A stretch of 64,000 bases of DNA from a virus: the IMG/VR virus record IMGVR_UViG_3300044511_000013, positions 1-64,000 of that record; one strand, 5' to 3'. The notes beneath the pieces are model-generated. The model did no database searches, was not told the origin of the DNA, and worked only from the letters and a program-made list of their open reading frames with translations. The position numbers and the translations under genes were made by a program. Within the stretch, counting starts at the first letter, position 1; every line of letters begins with the position of its first letter. Below are positions 1 through 7,548 of the stretch, one piece after another.

Positions 1-166
1 ACAAGTAACACCGAGAATTCGGAAACATTCCTCCCGCTGCCCTTGGGCTAGAGGTAACCGGCCGGAGCGGATAGCGCAGGCCGGAACCTTAAGTGATCTG
101 TGTAGGGGGGGGTTGCAAGGGGGGGATCGGAGCGATCGGGGAGCCTAATCACACCCTCCAAATCGA

Positions 167-1591
167 GTGCAAGCCCAGGTCAACATACGAAGCGCAATTC
201 CTGTATTGCCTGGTCCTTGTGGTGATCGCTCAACCGGCGTACAGTGCGGCTTCCCGTGGTGCGAACACCACCACGGCGACAACCGAACCGCACCCCCGAC
301 GAAGGGCCTCTCTGTGTCTGTGCACCCCGAACTTGCCTTGATCTCTGCCGTCCTCCGTACGAAAGACGTGTTCACCGCCATCGAGAAGGGGGTGACCGAT
401 CAGGTGATGCTCGACTTCACCGACGAGTGGCGTTGGATCACGAGTTACGCCGCCAGCCACGGTCGCTGTCCCGACAAGTTGACCTTCAGGACCAAGTGGC
501 CCGGCGTCACCATCAAGAACGTGGACGACGTGGGCCACTGGTCCGAGGAGGTGATCGCTGCCTGGGTGGTCGACCGCACCAGCACGGCCATGGAGCACAC
601 GCTCGATGAGCTGACCGCAGGCCGCAACCCCAGCGTGGTCGTAGACGAACTCCAGCGCCAGCTCGTGACCATCCGGGCCGTCACCGACCGAGCCTGTGAC
701 CACGAGGTGATCGCCACCGTCAACGGCGCACTGACCGAGGTCACCCAGCGAGCTGAACGTCGTCGTGAGCGTGGTCTGCCGGGTGTGCCGACGGGCTGGC
801 CCACGCTCGACACGGCACTCGGCGGTTGGCTGCCGGGCTGTATCTACGTGGTCGGGGCTCGTCCCGGCGTCGGCAAGTCCTGGTTGCTCGTCAAGTCGGC
901 TGCGCAGGCCGTCATGGCCGGGCACACCGTGCAGTACAACGCTCTGGAGCAATCAAGCAACCAAATCGCCTTCCGAGCCCACCACTTGCTGGCCGAGATG
1001 ACCGGCCAGAACCTGGTCGAGGCGCATGACCTGATGACCGGCCGAGCTGATCCCGAGGGCTACCGGCTGTTGCTCGACCACCTCAGCTCCGAGGTCCCTG
1101 GACGGCTGTGGGTCAACGACACGACCCGAGGTCGGGTCTCGCCCATGTCGATCGCAGCGCAAATAGAACGCAACCAACCCGATGTGGTGTTCGTGGACTA
1201 CTTGCAACTAATGGACCTGACCCGAGACTGGCAGGCCCTCGGTGCCGTCGTCGGTGAGCTGAAGCTGATCGCCGAGCGGTACCAGGTGCCGATCGTGGCG
1301 GCGAGCCAGCTCAACCGAGCGCTCGGTACGTCCCGTGAGCCACCCGGTTCCGAGGCGTTCTCGGGCTCGGACTCGATCGGTCAGGACGCCGACGGCCTCG
1401 TGACGCTGACCAAGTGGTCCCGCCGCACGCTGAAACTCAGGCTCGCCAAGCACCGCCACGGTCCCGACGGCCACCGCTGGTGGGCTGCCTTCGAGCTGAC
1501 CAAGGGGCGCATCGCCGAAATCACTGCCGATGAGGCCCAGCGCCTGGTCGATGCTGACCGTGACGACGATGACGAAGTGGAGGTGTCCTGA
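167..1591 (+). CDS. dnaB: Replicative DNA helicase, DnaB-like
   Basis: Hexameric SF4 helicase expected to unwind the phage replication fork together with the primase encoded two genes downstream. Walker A (GARPGVGKS, residues 230-238), Walker B (VFVDYLQLM, 341-349) and a following ASQLNRA strand lie in the order of the RecA-like core of DnaB; residues 53-130 resemble its helical N-domain. The start is uncertain. GTG 167 gives 474 residues but has no ribosome binding site. GTG 314 sits 7 bases after GAAGGG and fits the usual DnaB N-terminus. I kept 167 because codons from about 227 onward are G/C-rich at third positions and encode a Cys/His cluster (CGFPWCEHHH, 27-36) that could bind zinc. The gene opens a translationally coupled run of three genes. 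Bases 1-166 hold no gene I can support. Confidence 0.92.
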   Translation: MQAQVNIRSAIPVLPGPCGDRSTGVQCGFPWCEHHHGDNRTAPPTKGLSVSVHPELALISAVLRTKDVFTAIEKGVTDQVMLDFTDEWRWITSYAASHGRCPDKLTFRTKWPGVTIKNVDDVGHWSEEVIAAWVVDRTSTAMEHTLDELTAGRNPSVVVDELQRQLVTIRAVTDRACDHEVIATVNGALTEVTQRAERRRERGLPGVPTGWPTLDTALGGWLPGCIYVVGARPGVGKSWLLVKSAAQAVMAGHTVQYNALEQSSNQIAFRAHHLLAEMTGQNLVEAHDLMTGRADPEGYRLLLDHLSSEVPGRLWVNDTTRGRVSPMSIAAQIERNQPDVVFVDYLQLMDLTRDWQALGAVVGELKLIAERYQVPIVAASQLNRALGTSREPPGSEAFSGSDSIGQDADGLVTLTKWSRRTLKLRLAKHRHGPDGHRWWAAFELTKGRIAEITADEAQRLVDADRDDDDEVEVS

Positions 1592-1992
1592 TGAGCATTC
1601 TCGACGACGACTGCTACGACAAGGACGGCAACCCGATCACGTACGCCGAGTATCACCGGCTGCGCTGGCTGGACTACGAGCCCGGCTCCTCCGAGGGCTA
1701 CTACCGGGTCGCACTCACGTGCTTCCCCGACGGTACGGATCGCAAGACCGCCGATTGGTGGGTGAGCACGGTGTGGCTCGGCCTCGACCACAGCTTCGGC
1801 ATCGGGCGGAGGAAGCCGCTGATCTTCGAGACGAAGGTCTTCGGTAAGGGAGTGCCCGATGGCCTTGATGACCCGATGTGGCGCTACACCACGCTCGATG
1901 AGGCCATCCAAGGGCATCAGGATGTCGTCAGCCTCGTCCAGGCCACGCTGGAGGCATCAGAGGTCCGTAGCAAGCTCCCGGAGCCCTCGTGA
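1591..1992 (+). CDS. Conserved small phage protein between helicase and primase
   Basis: 133 residues, soluble, no signal peptide or membrane segment. The start ATG overlaps the helicase stop (TGATG), and its own stop overlaps the primase GTG, so it is co-translated with both. The central part (residues about 50-105) alternates WVSTVWLGLDHSFG, IFETKVFG and WRYTTLDEAIQGH, a pattern I recall from small proteins of unknown function in actinobacteriophages, where it appears to form one compact alpha/beta domain. Its place inside the replication operon suggests an accessory role, but no catalytic motif is visible and the function is unknown. Confidence 0.8.
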   Translation: MSILDDDCYDKDGNPITYAEYHRLRWLDYEPGSSEGYYRVALTCFPDGTDRKTADWWVSTVWLGLDHSFGIGRRKPLIFETKVFGKGVPDGLDDPMWRYTTLDEAIQGHQDVVSLVQATLEASEVRSKLPEPS

Positions 1993-2864
1993 ACTTCCCC
2001 GACTGGGTGTCGAGTCACCTCGAAGTGAGCGCCCGCCAGGAGGACGGCGAGTGGACCGTGCGCTGCCCGTGGCACGGCGGGGTGTCGATGCGGGTCAACG
2101 TGCACAAGGGGCTGTTCCTGTGCAACGGCTGCGGGGTCAGCGGCAACCACAAGGTGCTGGTGCAGTCATTCGGGTCCGAGATGGCCGTGCTGAATCGTGC
2201 CGAGGCACTCAAGGCCAAGCTCGGCAACCTTCACAGCCACGAAACCATCCGGGTCTACCCGAAGTCGTGGCTGGCCCGGTTCGCATCCGGCAAGCCCCAC
2301 GAGTACTGGTCCGAGCGTGGTCTCTCCGACGAGATTGTGGCCGAGCACATGCTCGGCTGTGATCCCGCCACCAACAGCATGACGATCCCGCTCTGGCACC
2401 TCAACGGCAACCCCATCGGGGTGATCCGGCGTCGCCTCGATCCCGAGGCCAAGCCCAAGTACCTGTACCCGAGCGGCTTCAAGCTCCGCACCCACGTGTG
2501 GAACCTCCACCGCCACCTCGCCTCGAAGCAGGTCGCCCTTGTCGAGGGGTCGCTCGATGCCGTGGCCATGGAGGATGCCGGGGTCCCTGCGATCGCTCTG
2601 CTGGGCTCTCGGCTCTCCGATCTCCAGGCCAAGGCGATCCGTCAGTCGGGCATCACCGAGGTGGTGATCTGCACCGACTGCGATGCCGCTGGCGAGAAGG
2701 TCATGGCCGACGTGGGAATGCTCGGCCGCATCAAGGTGTCGGTCGGTCTGTACGGCGACTGGAAGGGCAACGACCCCGGCAGCCTGACTCCCGACGAACG
2801 GATGCAGCTGTTCTTGGACCGGCTCCCGCTGCGCATGTACCTCTCCTCCGTCTCGGGGGAATAG
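1989..2864 (+). CDS. DNA primase with zinc ribbon and TOPRIM domain
   Basis: Makes RNA primers for lagging-strand synthesis and should act with the helicase of the same operon. Residues 26-48 hold a CHCC zinc ribbon (CPWH ... CNGC). Residues 182-240 form a TOPRIM fold with the Glu motif VEGSLD (Glu186) and the Asp motif DCDAAG (230-235), which bind the catalytic metal. At 291 residues it is much shorter than bacterial DnaG and lacks the helicase-binding domain, as is usual for phage primases. GTG 1989 is chosen because it overlaps the upstream stop by 4 bases and leaves the zinc ribbon near the N-terminus. A promoter-like element lies over its 3' end. Confidence 0.9.
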   Translation: MNFPDWVSSHLEVSARQEDGEWTVRCPWHGGVSMRVNVHKGLFLCNGCGVSGNHKVLVQSFGSEMAVLNRAEALKAKLGNLHSHETIRVYPKSWLARFASGKPHEYWSERGLSDEIVAEHMLGCDPATNSMTIPLWHLNGNPIGVIRRRLDPEAKPKYLYPSGFKLRTHVWNLHRHLASKQVALVEGSLDAVAMEDAGVPAIALLGSRLSDLQAKAIRQSGITEVVICTDCDAAGEKVMADVGMLGRIKVSVGLYGDWKGNDPGSLTPDERMQLFLDRLPLRMYLSSVSGE

Positions 2865-2890
2865 ACAGGCCCCCGTCGAGGTTGTACACT
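2862..2890 (+). promoter_or_regulatory. Sigma70-like promoter for the second half of the early operon
   Basis: TAGACA at 2862-2867 and TACACT at 2885-2890 are separated by exactly 17 bases, close to a housekeeping -35/-10 pair. It starts at the primase stop and lies 25 bases before the ATG at 2915, leaving room for the strong ribosome binding site AGGAAGGGGG (2901-2910). It could give separate expression of the small genes downstream. This is read by eye only. Confidence 0.5.
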
Positions 2891-2914
2891 ATGCCACGAC
2901 AGGAAGGGGGCGAC

Positions 2915-3565
2915 ATGGCCAAGCCGATGAGCGACAAGCAGGAAGCCTTCCTGCGCAAGCTGGCCAGCGAGCGTCTGGCACCCGGCACTGACCGCTCGAT
3001 CGTAGAGGCGAACGGTGCCGAGTGGCTGGAGCGGATGCTCGGGCAGCTCAACATCGTCAGCGCTTCTCCCATCATCGACGCATGGCTCAAGCTGCCGAAG
3101 GTGGTCAAGACGAAGCCGGTCCACGTTCCGCTTGACCTCGATGACATCCCGCTGGGGATGCACGTCGGGATGGACGGCGAGTTCTACAAGGTCGGCAAGA
3201 CCCGTAAGGGCCACGTCGTCGCCAAGCGTCTCGACCCGAGGCTCGTCGCCTCGACGGGCAACAAGCGTGGAGCCTTCCTGTACGTCGGACAGACTCCGTT
3301 CCGCAGCAAGATCATCACCGTCGACACCGTGATGACGGCGGCGCAGGCGGCTCAGTTCGGTGGGACGTGGGGGTTCTGCGTCAACTGTGCGGCCCAGCTC
3401 GATGACCCTCGCAGCGTGGCAGCGGGCTACGGCCCGGTCTGCGCTCGCAACAACGGCTGGCCGTGGGGGAACCAGAAGACGACTCGCCGCAAGGCGGCGG
3501 GCGACCAGGTGACTCGCCGCACGGCAGCCCCCAATGCAGTGATCATCAGCAACGTGATGCAGTGA
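2915..3565 (+). CDS. Hypothetical protein with DUF6011-like C4 zinc motif
   Basis: 216 residues. ATG 2915 is chosen over upstream in-frame starts because AGGAAGGGGG lies 4 bases before it and the reading frame upstream runs antiphase through the primase gene. The C-terminal third contains FCVNCAAQLDDP followed by SVAAGYGPVCAR, a four-cysteine-type pattern I recognise as DUF6011-like (Cys-x2-Cys ... GxGPxC), common in small phage and actinobacterial proteins and assumed to bind zinc. The N-terminus (MSDKQEAFLRKL) is helical. The last 35 residues are basic (KTTRRKA, TRRTA), suggesting nucleic-acid contact. Function unknown. Confidence 0.8.
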   Translation: MAKPMSDKQEAFLRKLASERLAPGTDRSIVEANGAEWLERMLGQLNIVSASPIIDAWLKLPKVVKTKPVHVPLDLDDIPLGMHVGMDGEFYKVGKTRKGHVVAKRLDPRLVASTGNKRGAFLYVGQTPFRSKIITVDTVMTAAQAAQFGGTWGFCVNCAAQLDDPRSVAAGYGPVCARNNGWPWGNQKTTRRKAAGDQVTRRTAAPNAVIISNVMQ

Positions 3566-3583
3566 TCCAAGGAAGGAGGCACC

Positions 3584-3865
3584 ATGCTCAGCGACAAACG
3601 CCAGCACGTGGTGATCGTGTTGACAGGCAGCCGAGCGAGCCCCGGCCGTTCGGAGCGCTACCTGTTCGGCCCGATGCCGGAACTGCACGCCGTGCTGTTG
3701 GCGCAGATGACCGAACTCTCCTGGAAGAAGAAATACTCGCACCAGGACCGCTGGGTGGCCGCTGTGGCCGTCCCGGTCGAAGACGGCAACCTCTCGGCGA
3801 GGGACGTGCTGGCCCACGTCGGCATTGACATCACTGACGTGAAGAAGAAGGAGGAGACGGTATGA
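3584..3865 (+). CDS. Small hypothetical protein (93 aa)
   Basis: Preceded by AAGGAAGGAGG, one of the best ribosome binding sites in the window, 5 bases before ATG. The product is an alpha/beta-like small soluble protein (VVIVLTGSR strand near the N-terminus, charged KKKEE C-terminus) with no membrane segment or recognisable motif. Its ATGA overlap with the next gene implies coupled translation. I do not recognise the family. Confidence 0.7.
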   Translation: MLSDKRQHVVIVLTGSRASPGRSERYLFGPMPELHAVLLAQMTELSWKKKYSHQDRWVAAVAVPVEDGNLSARDVLAHVGIDITDVKKKEETV

Positions 3866-4083
3866 CCGTGCACCCCGATGACCGCTGGCTGGTCACGATC
3901 GGATACGGCACCGACCCGCCGTTCAGCCACGAACGGGTGATGGTCGAGACCGAGGCCGACGCCATGCGGCTGGCCAAGGAAGCGATCGACCGCTCGGGCG
4001 TTGCCTGGGCCTGGGTCGACTGGGTTCCGGGCTACGAGCTGGAACAACCGTACGAGCAATTGGTGTTGGCTGTCCAAGTGTGA
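3862..4083 (+). CDS. Small hypothetical protein (73 aa)
   Basis: The start overlaps the previous stop (ATGA, 3862-3865). The protein has a strand-helix-strand look (WLVTIGYG, ETEADAMRLAKEAI, AWAWVDWVPG), like many small phage proteins that carry one EADAMRLAKE helix between strands, and contains no catalytic residues I can identify. Unknown function; probably expressed with its upstream partner. Confidence 0.65.
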   Translation: MTVHPDDRWLVTIGYGTDPPFSHERVMVETEADAMRLAKEAIDRSGVAWAWVDWVPGYELEQPYEQLVLAVQV

Positions 4084-4094
4084 TAGGCTAGCTA
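4060..4094 (+). promoter_or_regulatory. Possible promoter upstream of the last early gene
   Basis: Two alternative readings: TTGGTG (4060-4065) with TAGGCT (4084-4089) at an 18-base spacing, or TTGGCT (4066-4071) with TAGCTA (4089-4094) at 17. The TTGGCTGTCC string also occurs upstream of the RuvC-like gene on the other strand, with the same 12-base distance to a TA...T hexamer. A leader with AGGAAGG (4104-4110) precedes ATG 4118. Confidence 0.35.
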
Positions 4095-4117
4095 CGCCGC
4101 TACAGGAAGGGGCCAAC

Positions 4118-4876
4118 ATGAGTTTCTTGCGAACGCAAGGTGAGTTCGGGGCGATCGTTGACTATCTCCGGTCCCTCGGGCCGAGGGAACACCGGGGGCT
4201 GATCTGGTCTCACGGCGAACCCCTCATCACCAACGTCATCGGGTACTTGACGGGGGTGGACACAGAGCCGAGGCCACGAAGCGGAAAGACCCGTGCCGAC
4301 GTGGCCATGCAACAGCACATCGCCTACCTGATGTCCGAAGGCCAGCGTCAAGGGCACTTCGAGGTCGTCAAACCCACCAAGAAGTCGGCCATCCAAATCC
4401 TTCGGCTGCCGGGTGCCACCGAGCCCATCTCGGTGACCCAAGCGCTCGCCCGAAAGCGATCGTTGGAGCGCTACGAGGCCGAGCCCGAACCCGAAGTCAA
4501 GGAGGCCGTCGGCCCGCTGATCCCGGTGAGCTTCACGTTCCGTGACCCCGGTCCCGAGGACGCCGAGTGGATGGCCGAGCTTCAGCCGGAACCCGAGGTC
4601 TCGGACGACTCGCCCATCGACTACCGCAAGCTGGCCGATGAGTTGCTGATGCAAGTCCTCGGGATCGTGGCGGCAGACGGCGGTCAGGCCGAAGCCTTCC
4701 GCCAGCTTCGACTCGACCACGAACAGCTCCTCGGCGAGCGAGCTGAACTGGAGCGCAACTTCGAGCGGGCTCTCGCCGAGATTCGCCGACTCAAGGCATC
4801 TGGCAAGACGGTCGGTGACCGCATCTCGCCCGAGCAACTGGCTGCGCTCAAGGGCGTGGTCGACCGCACCACCTAG
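4118..4876 (+). CDS. Hypothetical protein with C-terminal coiled coil
   Basis: 252 residues. ATG 4118 follows AGGAAGG by 7 bases; upstream in-frame codons run through the previous gene in another frame. Residues 1-110 look like a folded domain with a winged-helix flavour (LRTQGEFGAIVDYLRSL ... GKTRADVAMQQHIAYLM), then a Glu/Pro-rich linker, then a long heptad-like helix (about 190-235, with ERAELERNFERALAEIRRL). The combination of a possible DNA-binding head and a dimerising coiled coil would suit a transcriptional regulator or chromatin-type protein, but that is inference. Last gene of the plus-strand operon, followed directly by hairpins. Confidence 0.75.
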   Translation: MSFLRTQGEFGAIVDYLRSLGPREHRGLIWSHGEPLITNVIGYLTGVDTEPRPRSGKTRADVAMQQHIAYLMSEGQRQGHFEVVKPTKKSAIQILRLPGATEPISVTQALARKRSLERYEAEPEPEVKEAVGPLIPVSFTFRDPGPEDAEWMAELQPEPEVSDDSPIDYRKLADELLMQVLGIVAADGGQAEAFRQLRLDHEQLLGERAELERNFERALAEIRRLKASGKTVGDRISPEQLAALKGVVDRTT

Positions 4877-4896
4877 CTCTCCCTCCCCGAGGGAGT

Positions 4897-4931
4897 GAGG
4901 CCCCCGGTCTTGGGTTCTGGCCGGGGGCCTC
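4897..4931. terminator. Strong inverted repeat after the early operon
   Basis: GAGGCCCCCGG (4897-4907) pairs perfectly with CCGGGGGCCTC (4921-4931) around a 13-base loop. It begins 20 bases after the last plus-strand stop. There is no T-run on the plus strand, so it may be a factor-assisted or high-GC-type terminator. A weaker hairpin (AGAGGCCCCT with AGGGGTCTCT) follows near 4951-4986. Confidence 0.55.
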
Positions 4932-5040
4932 GCCATGTCCTCAGACGCCCGTAGAGGCCCCTCTGAGCGCCGCTAGGGGTCTCTCCGGTATCTGGTACCG
5001 GAAGGGGGTCTGCGGGGCTAATGCAACGGATTTGCTGGTC

Positions 5041-5085
5041 TTCGGGGGCAGCTCCGCAGGAAGGGGGTGCGGAACTACCCCCGAA
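5041..5085. terminator. Long bipartite hairpin between convergent operons
   Basis: An outer stem TTCGGGGG (5041-5048) with CCCCCGAA (5078-5085) encloses an inner stem AGCTCCGCA (5050-5058) with TGCGGAACT (5068-5076), one mismatch. It lies 13 bases past the stop of the last minus-strand gene (holin) and about 165 bases past the plus-strand operon, so it could stop transcription from both sides. The remaining intergenic bases 4932-5040 show no open reading frame I can support. Confidence 0.5.
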
Positions 5086-5098
5086 GCCTCGGTGGCCC

Positions 5099-5305
5099 CT
5101 ACTCGTCCGAGGGCCGATTCCCAATCGGCGTCTTATTGGCCAGCACCGAGAGCACAACGGCGAGCGCCGGTGCTCCTACTGCCCACCCGGCGTCTTCCAT
5201 CGCATCGAGGACCTGTGTCCCGATTGCGACGAGCGCAGCCAGTGCGGCGATTACCATGCGGAAATTCCGGCCGACTGATGCGTCGAGTACCCAGCGAGGG
5301 TTCAT
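5099..5305 (-). CDS. Putative holin
   Basis: 68-residue membrane protein. ATG 5305 is chosen because AAGGAG lies 8 bases upstream and the nuclease-like gene's stop overlaps it (ATGA). A hydrophobic segment (MVIAALAALVAIGTQVL, about residues 17-33) is followed by a short charged stretch and a second hydrophobic stretch (AVGAPALAVVLSVLAN). Size, two membrane spans, charged C-terminal tail and location at the end of the amidase operon fit a class II-type holin that would open the membrane for the endolysin. Family assignment rests on these features, not on a recognised motif. Confidence 0.7.
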   Translation of the reverse strand: MNPRWVLDASVGRNFRMVIAALAALVAIGTQVLDAMEDAGWAVGAPALAVVLSVLANKTPIGNRPSDE

Positions 5306-5658
5306 TTGCTTGCTCCTTGGTAGGGAACGGCGTGCCCAGCGTCCAGCAGCGCCTGACCGAGCGAGGCTGGCGGGGTCGTGTTGCGGTCCCTGACCTCGGC
5401 GAGCCAACGCCCGTACTTGTCCCTTCCGATGCACCACACGACGATGCTGTCCTCGTGGGTGAGCAACCAGTCCTTGGTGAAGCCGGTGGCGTCGACGTAG
5501 CCGTCCTCGCCCCGCTCCGGTGTGTTGACGTAGAGCACCCGGAACCGCTCGGTGATCGTGAGCCGGAAACCGATGTCGATGGTCGCCTCGATCGTGTCCC
5601 CGTCGATGGCCTTGGCCGAGAAGACCGGGAACTCCCGTGGCGTGAACTTGACGGTCAT
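5302..5658 (-). CDS. Staphylococcal-nuclease-like (SNase) domain protein
   Basis: 118 residues covering almost exactly one SNase (thermonuclease) OB-fold domain. IDGDT at residues 18-22, RVLYVNTPE at 40-48 and DKYGR at 80-84 match the three active-site blocks; by family knowledge Arg40, Glu48 and Arg84 correspond to the catalytic Arg35/Glu43/Arg87. One calcium ligand (Asp40 of SNase) is Asn45 here, so activity may be altered. No signal peptide, so it would act in the cytoplasm, presumably on host DNA or RNA late in infection. It lies inside the lysis cassette, with 4-base overlaps to both neighbours. Confidence 0.85.
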   Translation of the reverse strand: MTVKFTPREFPVFSAKAIDGDTIEATIDIGFRLTITERFRVLYVNTPERGEDGYVDATGFTKDWLLTHEDSIVVWCIGRDKYGRWLAEVRDRNTTPPASLGQALLDAGHAVPYQGASK

Positions 5659-5747
5659 GGCTCCCCCGTGAGCCAAACCAACCAGATCAGGACGCACAGC
5701 ACCACTGCCACACACCACCCGAGGCGCACGAGTTGGCGCTCGCTCAC
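5655..5747 (-). CDS. 30-residue single-span membrane peptide
   Basis: GTG 5747 to TGA 5655 encodes a short charged N-terminus (VSERQLVRLG) and then one hydrophobic span, WCVAVVLCVLIWLVWL, ending TGEP. Both ends overlap neighbours by exactly 4 bases (GTGA with the DUF2746-like gene, ATGA with the SNase gene), the same spacing as confirmed genes in this operon. It could be a second small holin, an antiholin or a spanin-like accessory factor; no lipobox is present. Confidence 0.65.
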   Translation of the reverse strand: MSERQLVRLGWCVAVVLCVLIWLVWLTGEP

Positions 5748-6112
5748 GGGGCCAGCCCTTCCTCAAGCTGTTGCTGGATGTTGCTCAGGTGCAACTCGAT
5801 CTTGGCGAACTGTTCCCGGTCCTCGGAGATGTGCTGCGTGACGGTGCTGAACACCTCCGTCTGCGTCTCGGCCATCTTCTTGGTCCGGTCCACCAGGCTC
5901 TCCCCGCCGTTCCCCGTCTCGAACTCCTTGACCACCTGTTCGAGCTTGGGTGCCAGGTCGGCGAGCTGATCGAGGGTGTGGGCCGTCCGACCCATTGCCA
6001 CCAGGCCCTTGCCGAACGGCATGATGATCTTTTTCACGATGACACCGATGGCCGTGAGCGAAGCGGCGATCGCCGTGATGATCGCAGCGAAGTGGACAAT
6101 GGGTTCCTCCAC
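5744..6112 (-). CDS. DUF2746-like membrane-anchored coiled-coil protein
   Basis: 122 residues from GTG 6112, chosen because AAGGAA lies 5 bases before it. One N-terminal membrane span (FAAIITAIAASLTAIGVIV, residues about 7-25) is followed by a long amphipathic region (LDQLADLAPKLEQVVKEFE; VTQHISEDREQFAKIELHL) likely to form coiled coil. This layout matches DUF2746-type proteins that actinobacteriophages often encode beside their endolysins. I infer a lysis-accessory role; no enzymatic motif is present. Confidence 0.65.
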   Translation of the reverse strand: MEEPIVHFAAIITAIAASLTAIGVIVKKIIMPFGKGLVAMGRTAHTLDQLADLAPKLEQVVKEFETGNGGESLVDRTKKMAETQTEVFSTVTQHISEDREQFAKIELHLSNIQQQLEEGLAP

Positions 6113-6140
6113 GTCGGTTCCTTCCGGCCACCACGGGCCA

Positions 6141-7025
6141 TTACGCAAACCTCAGTCCTTGGGTGCGCTTGCCGCCCTTCTCGGCAGCGAGGAACACGTT
6201 CGTGGCGGTCGGGTGGGGACCGATGGCCTCGGCCTCGAACGGCAGCACGACTTCCCTACCCGGTGTGCCGGTGGCCCCGAGGCGGATCATCGCCCCGTTG
6301 ACGCCCCGCACCGTGCGGTTGTCGGGCAGCAGCCTGGCGAACATGCCGGTGGCCGGGTTGGTACCGATGTCGGGATGCCAGACGATGCGCATGGCATGAA
6401 CCTCCTGAGCTGATCCGGGGAGGTGCGATGCCACCTCGTTGATGAACCACGTCCACGGGAAGTTGGGACCTGGGTCCCAGTGGCCCTCGTTGGGCAGGCC
6501 GAGGCGCTGGGCAGCGAGGGTCACGTCGATGTGACCGAGGAGCCCGCCTTGGCGCTTCACGTCGAAGGACGCAGAGGTCCTGGAGAGCACGTAGTCGTCG
6601 ACACTGGCCCGACGCACCGGGATGCCGGTCACGAGGCTCAGAGCGGCGTACAGCGGCGCTGACTGGGTGGTCAGCATCTTCTTGCTGAACGGGTCCAACC
6701 AGTCCGCACTGGTCTGCGCCGCCCGACCGGTGTGCTCCACCCCGACCGTGTTCCGGTTGCCCGAGGCGCAGTGGTAGGCGGTGTCCGTGATGTGCACGCA
6801 CGATCTGGTCGAGTCGTCATCGACCCCGAAGTTGACCGAGCTGATCCGGTCCCAAGTGGCCGTGGCCGCCTGCCATTGCTCGGCCATCATGCTGTGTTCA
6901 CTCGACTCCATCGAGTGGACCACGGCGAACTGCACCGGCATAAGCCGCCCGACCCGGTAGTGCGCAGCCTGGCGGTATGGGATGGCGTCGAGATACGCCT
7001 TGGCCTCGGTCACGTCAGCGAACAC
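6141..7025 (-). CDS. Endolysin, N-acetylmuramoyl-L-alanine amidase (Amidase_2 type)
   Basis: Cleaves the bond between MurNAc and the stem peptide at the end of infection. Residues 30-190 form an Amidase_2-like domain: FAVVHSMES (His37), VEHTG (His98), LLGHIDV (His165) and GHWDPGPNFPW (His182, Asp184), of which His37, His165 and Asp184 are the likely zinc ligands. The C-terminal 80 residues are unrelated and may bind cell wall. No signal peptide, so holin-dependent. Start: TTG 7034 would overlap a -10-like TAGCCT, so I prefer GTG 7025 (294 residues), which lies 8 bases after that hexamer and has no ribosome binding site, suggesting a leaderless transcript. Confidence 0.85.
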   Translation of the reverse strand: MFADVTEAKAYLDAIPYRQAAHYRVGRLMPVQFAVVHSMESSEHSMMAEQWQAATATWDRISSVNFGVDDDSTRSCVHITDTAYHCASGNRNTVGVEHTGRAAQTSADWLDPFSKKMLTTQSAPLYAALSLVTGIPVRRASVDDYVLSRTSASFDVKRQGGLLGHIDVTLAAQRLGLPNEGHWDPGPNFPWTWFINEVASHLPGSAQEVHAMRIVWHPDIGTNPATGMFARLLPDNRTVRGVNGAMIRLGATGTPGREVVLPFEAEAIGPHPTATNVFLAAEKGGKRTQGLRFA

Positions 7026-7033
7026 AGGCCCCA

Positions 7034-7067
7034 AGGCTAACGGGCTGCCCCTGAGGCTGGTGGCTCT
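7034..7067 (-). promoter_or_regulatory. Late promoter-like box upstream of the lysis operon
   Basis: Begins AGAGC at the A of the upstream TAG stop and ends CGTTAGCCT, with TAGCCT (7039 to 7034) 28 bases after the box start. The same geometry occurs at 27271, 28318 and 49211. The GTG start of the amidase is 8 bases past the hexamer. Confidence 0.5.
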
Positions 7068-7548
7068 AGCCCTTGACCGACCTGACCCGGACCTCGATGG
7101 TGCACTGGCTCACTGGCGCAGCGTTCGCTTTGGTGACCTTGATGGCGAGCGCCTGGTCCTTGCGCAGCGTCAGCGAGTTGAGGATCGGCCCGCCGTAGTA
7201 GCCGTCCCCGCCCAGGTCACGTGGCCCCCAGTACGTGTGCAGCCGTCCCGCTGGCAAGCGGTAAGGGGCATCGCTGCCCTCTTGGGCCACCTCATTCCAC
7301 TGCCACACACCCGGTGCCAAGTCGGCCCAACCGAGCACGAACTCGTTGTCGGCGAAGGCACCGGCCTGGCAGGTGATCGCCACCCACAGGACTTGCGAGC
7401 GCCTCGTCGGCAGCACCGGGGCCTTCCAGCCCTCGGAGAGGGTTGCCTCGGTCCACGAGTACGACACCGAGCTGATCCCCGACTTCTCCTGGGCCTTGAT
7501 GCGTTGCTCGGCGGCGAGGAAGCGACTCTTGAGGGTCTTGGGGTTCAT
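7066..7548 (-). CDS. Putative minor tail protein (160 aa)
   Basis: Starts ATG 7548 overlapping the stop of the tail-hub-like gene (ATGA). A short helical N-terminus (LKSRFLAAEQRIKAQE) is followed by a beta-rich domain with many aromatic residues (FVLGWADLAPGVWQWNE; YWGPRDLGGDGYYGG), typical of virion proteins that bind surfaces. Being the last tail gene before lysis, it is probably a minor tail component. No family recognised. Confidence 0.65.
   Translation of the reverse strand: MNPKTLKSRFLAAEQRIKAQEKSGISSVSYSWTEATLSEGWKAPVLPTRRSQVLWVAITCQAGAFADNEFVLGWADLAPGVWQWNEVAQEGSDAPYRLPAGRLHTYWGPRDLGGDGYYGGPILNSLTLRKDQALAIKVTKANAAPVSQCTIEVRVRSVKG

Noticed and set aside
93-341. Small plus-strand frame upstream of the helicase
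   Set aside because: Contains glycine and threonine runs from G-tracts and overlaps the better-supported helicase frame; no ribosome binding site.
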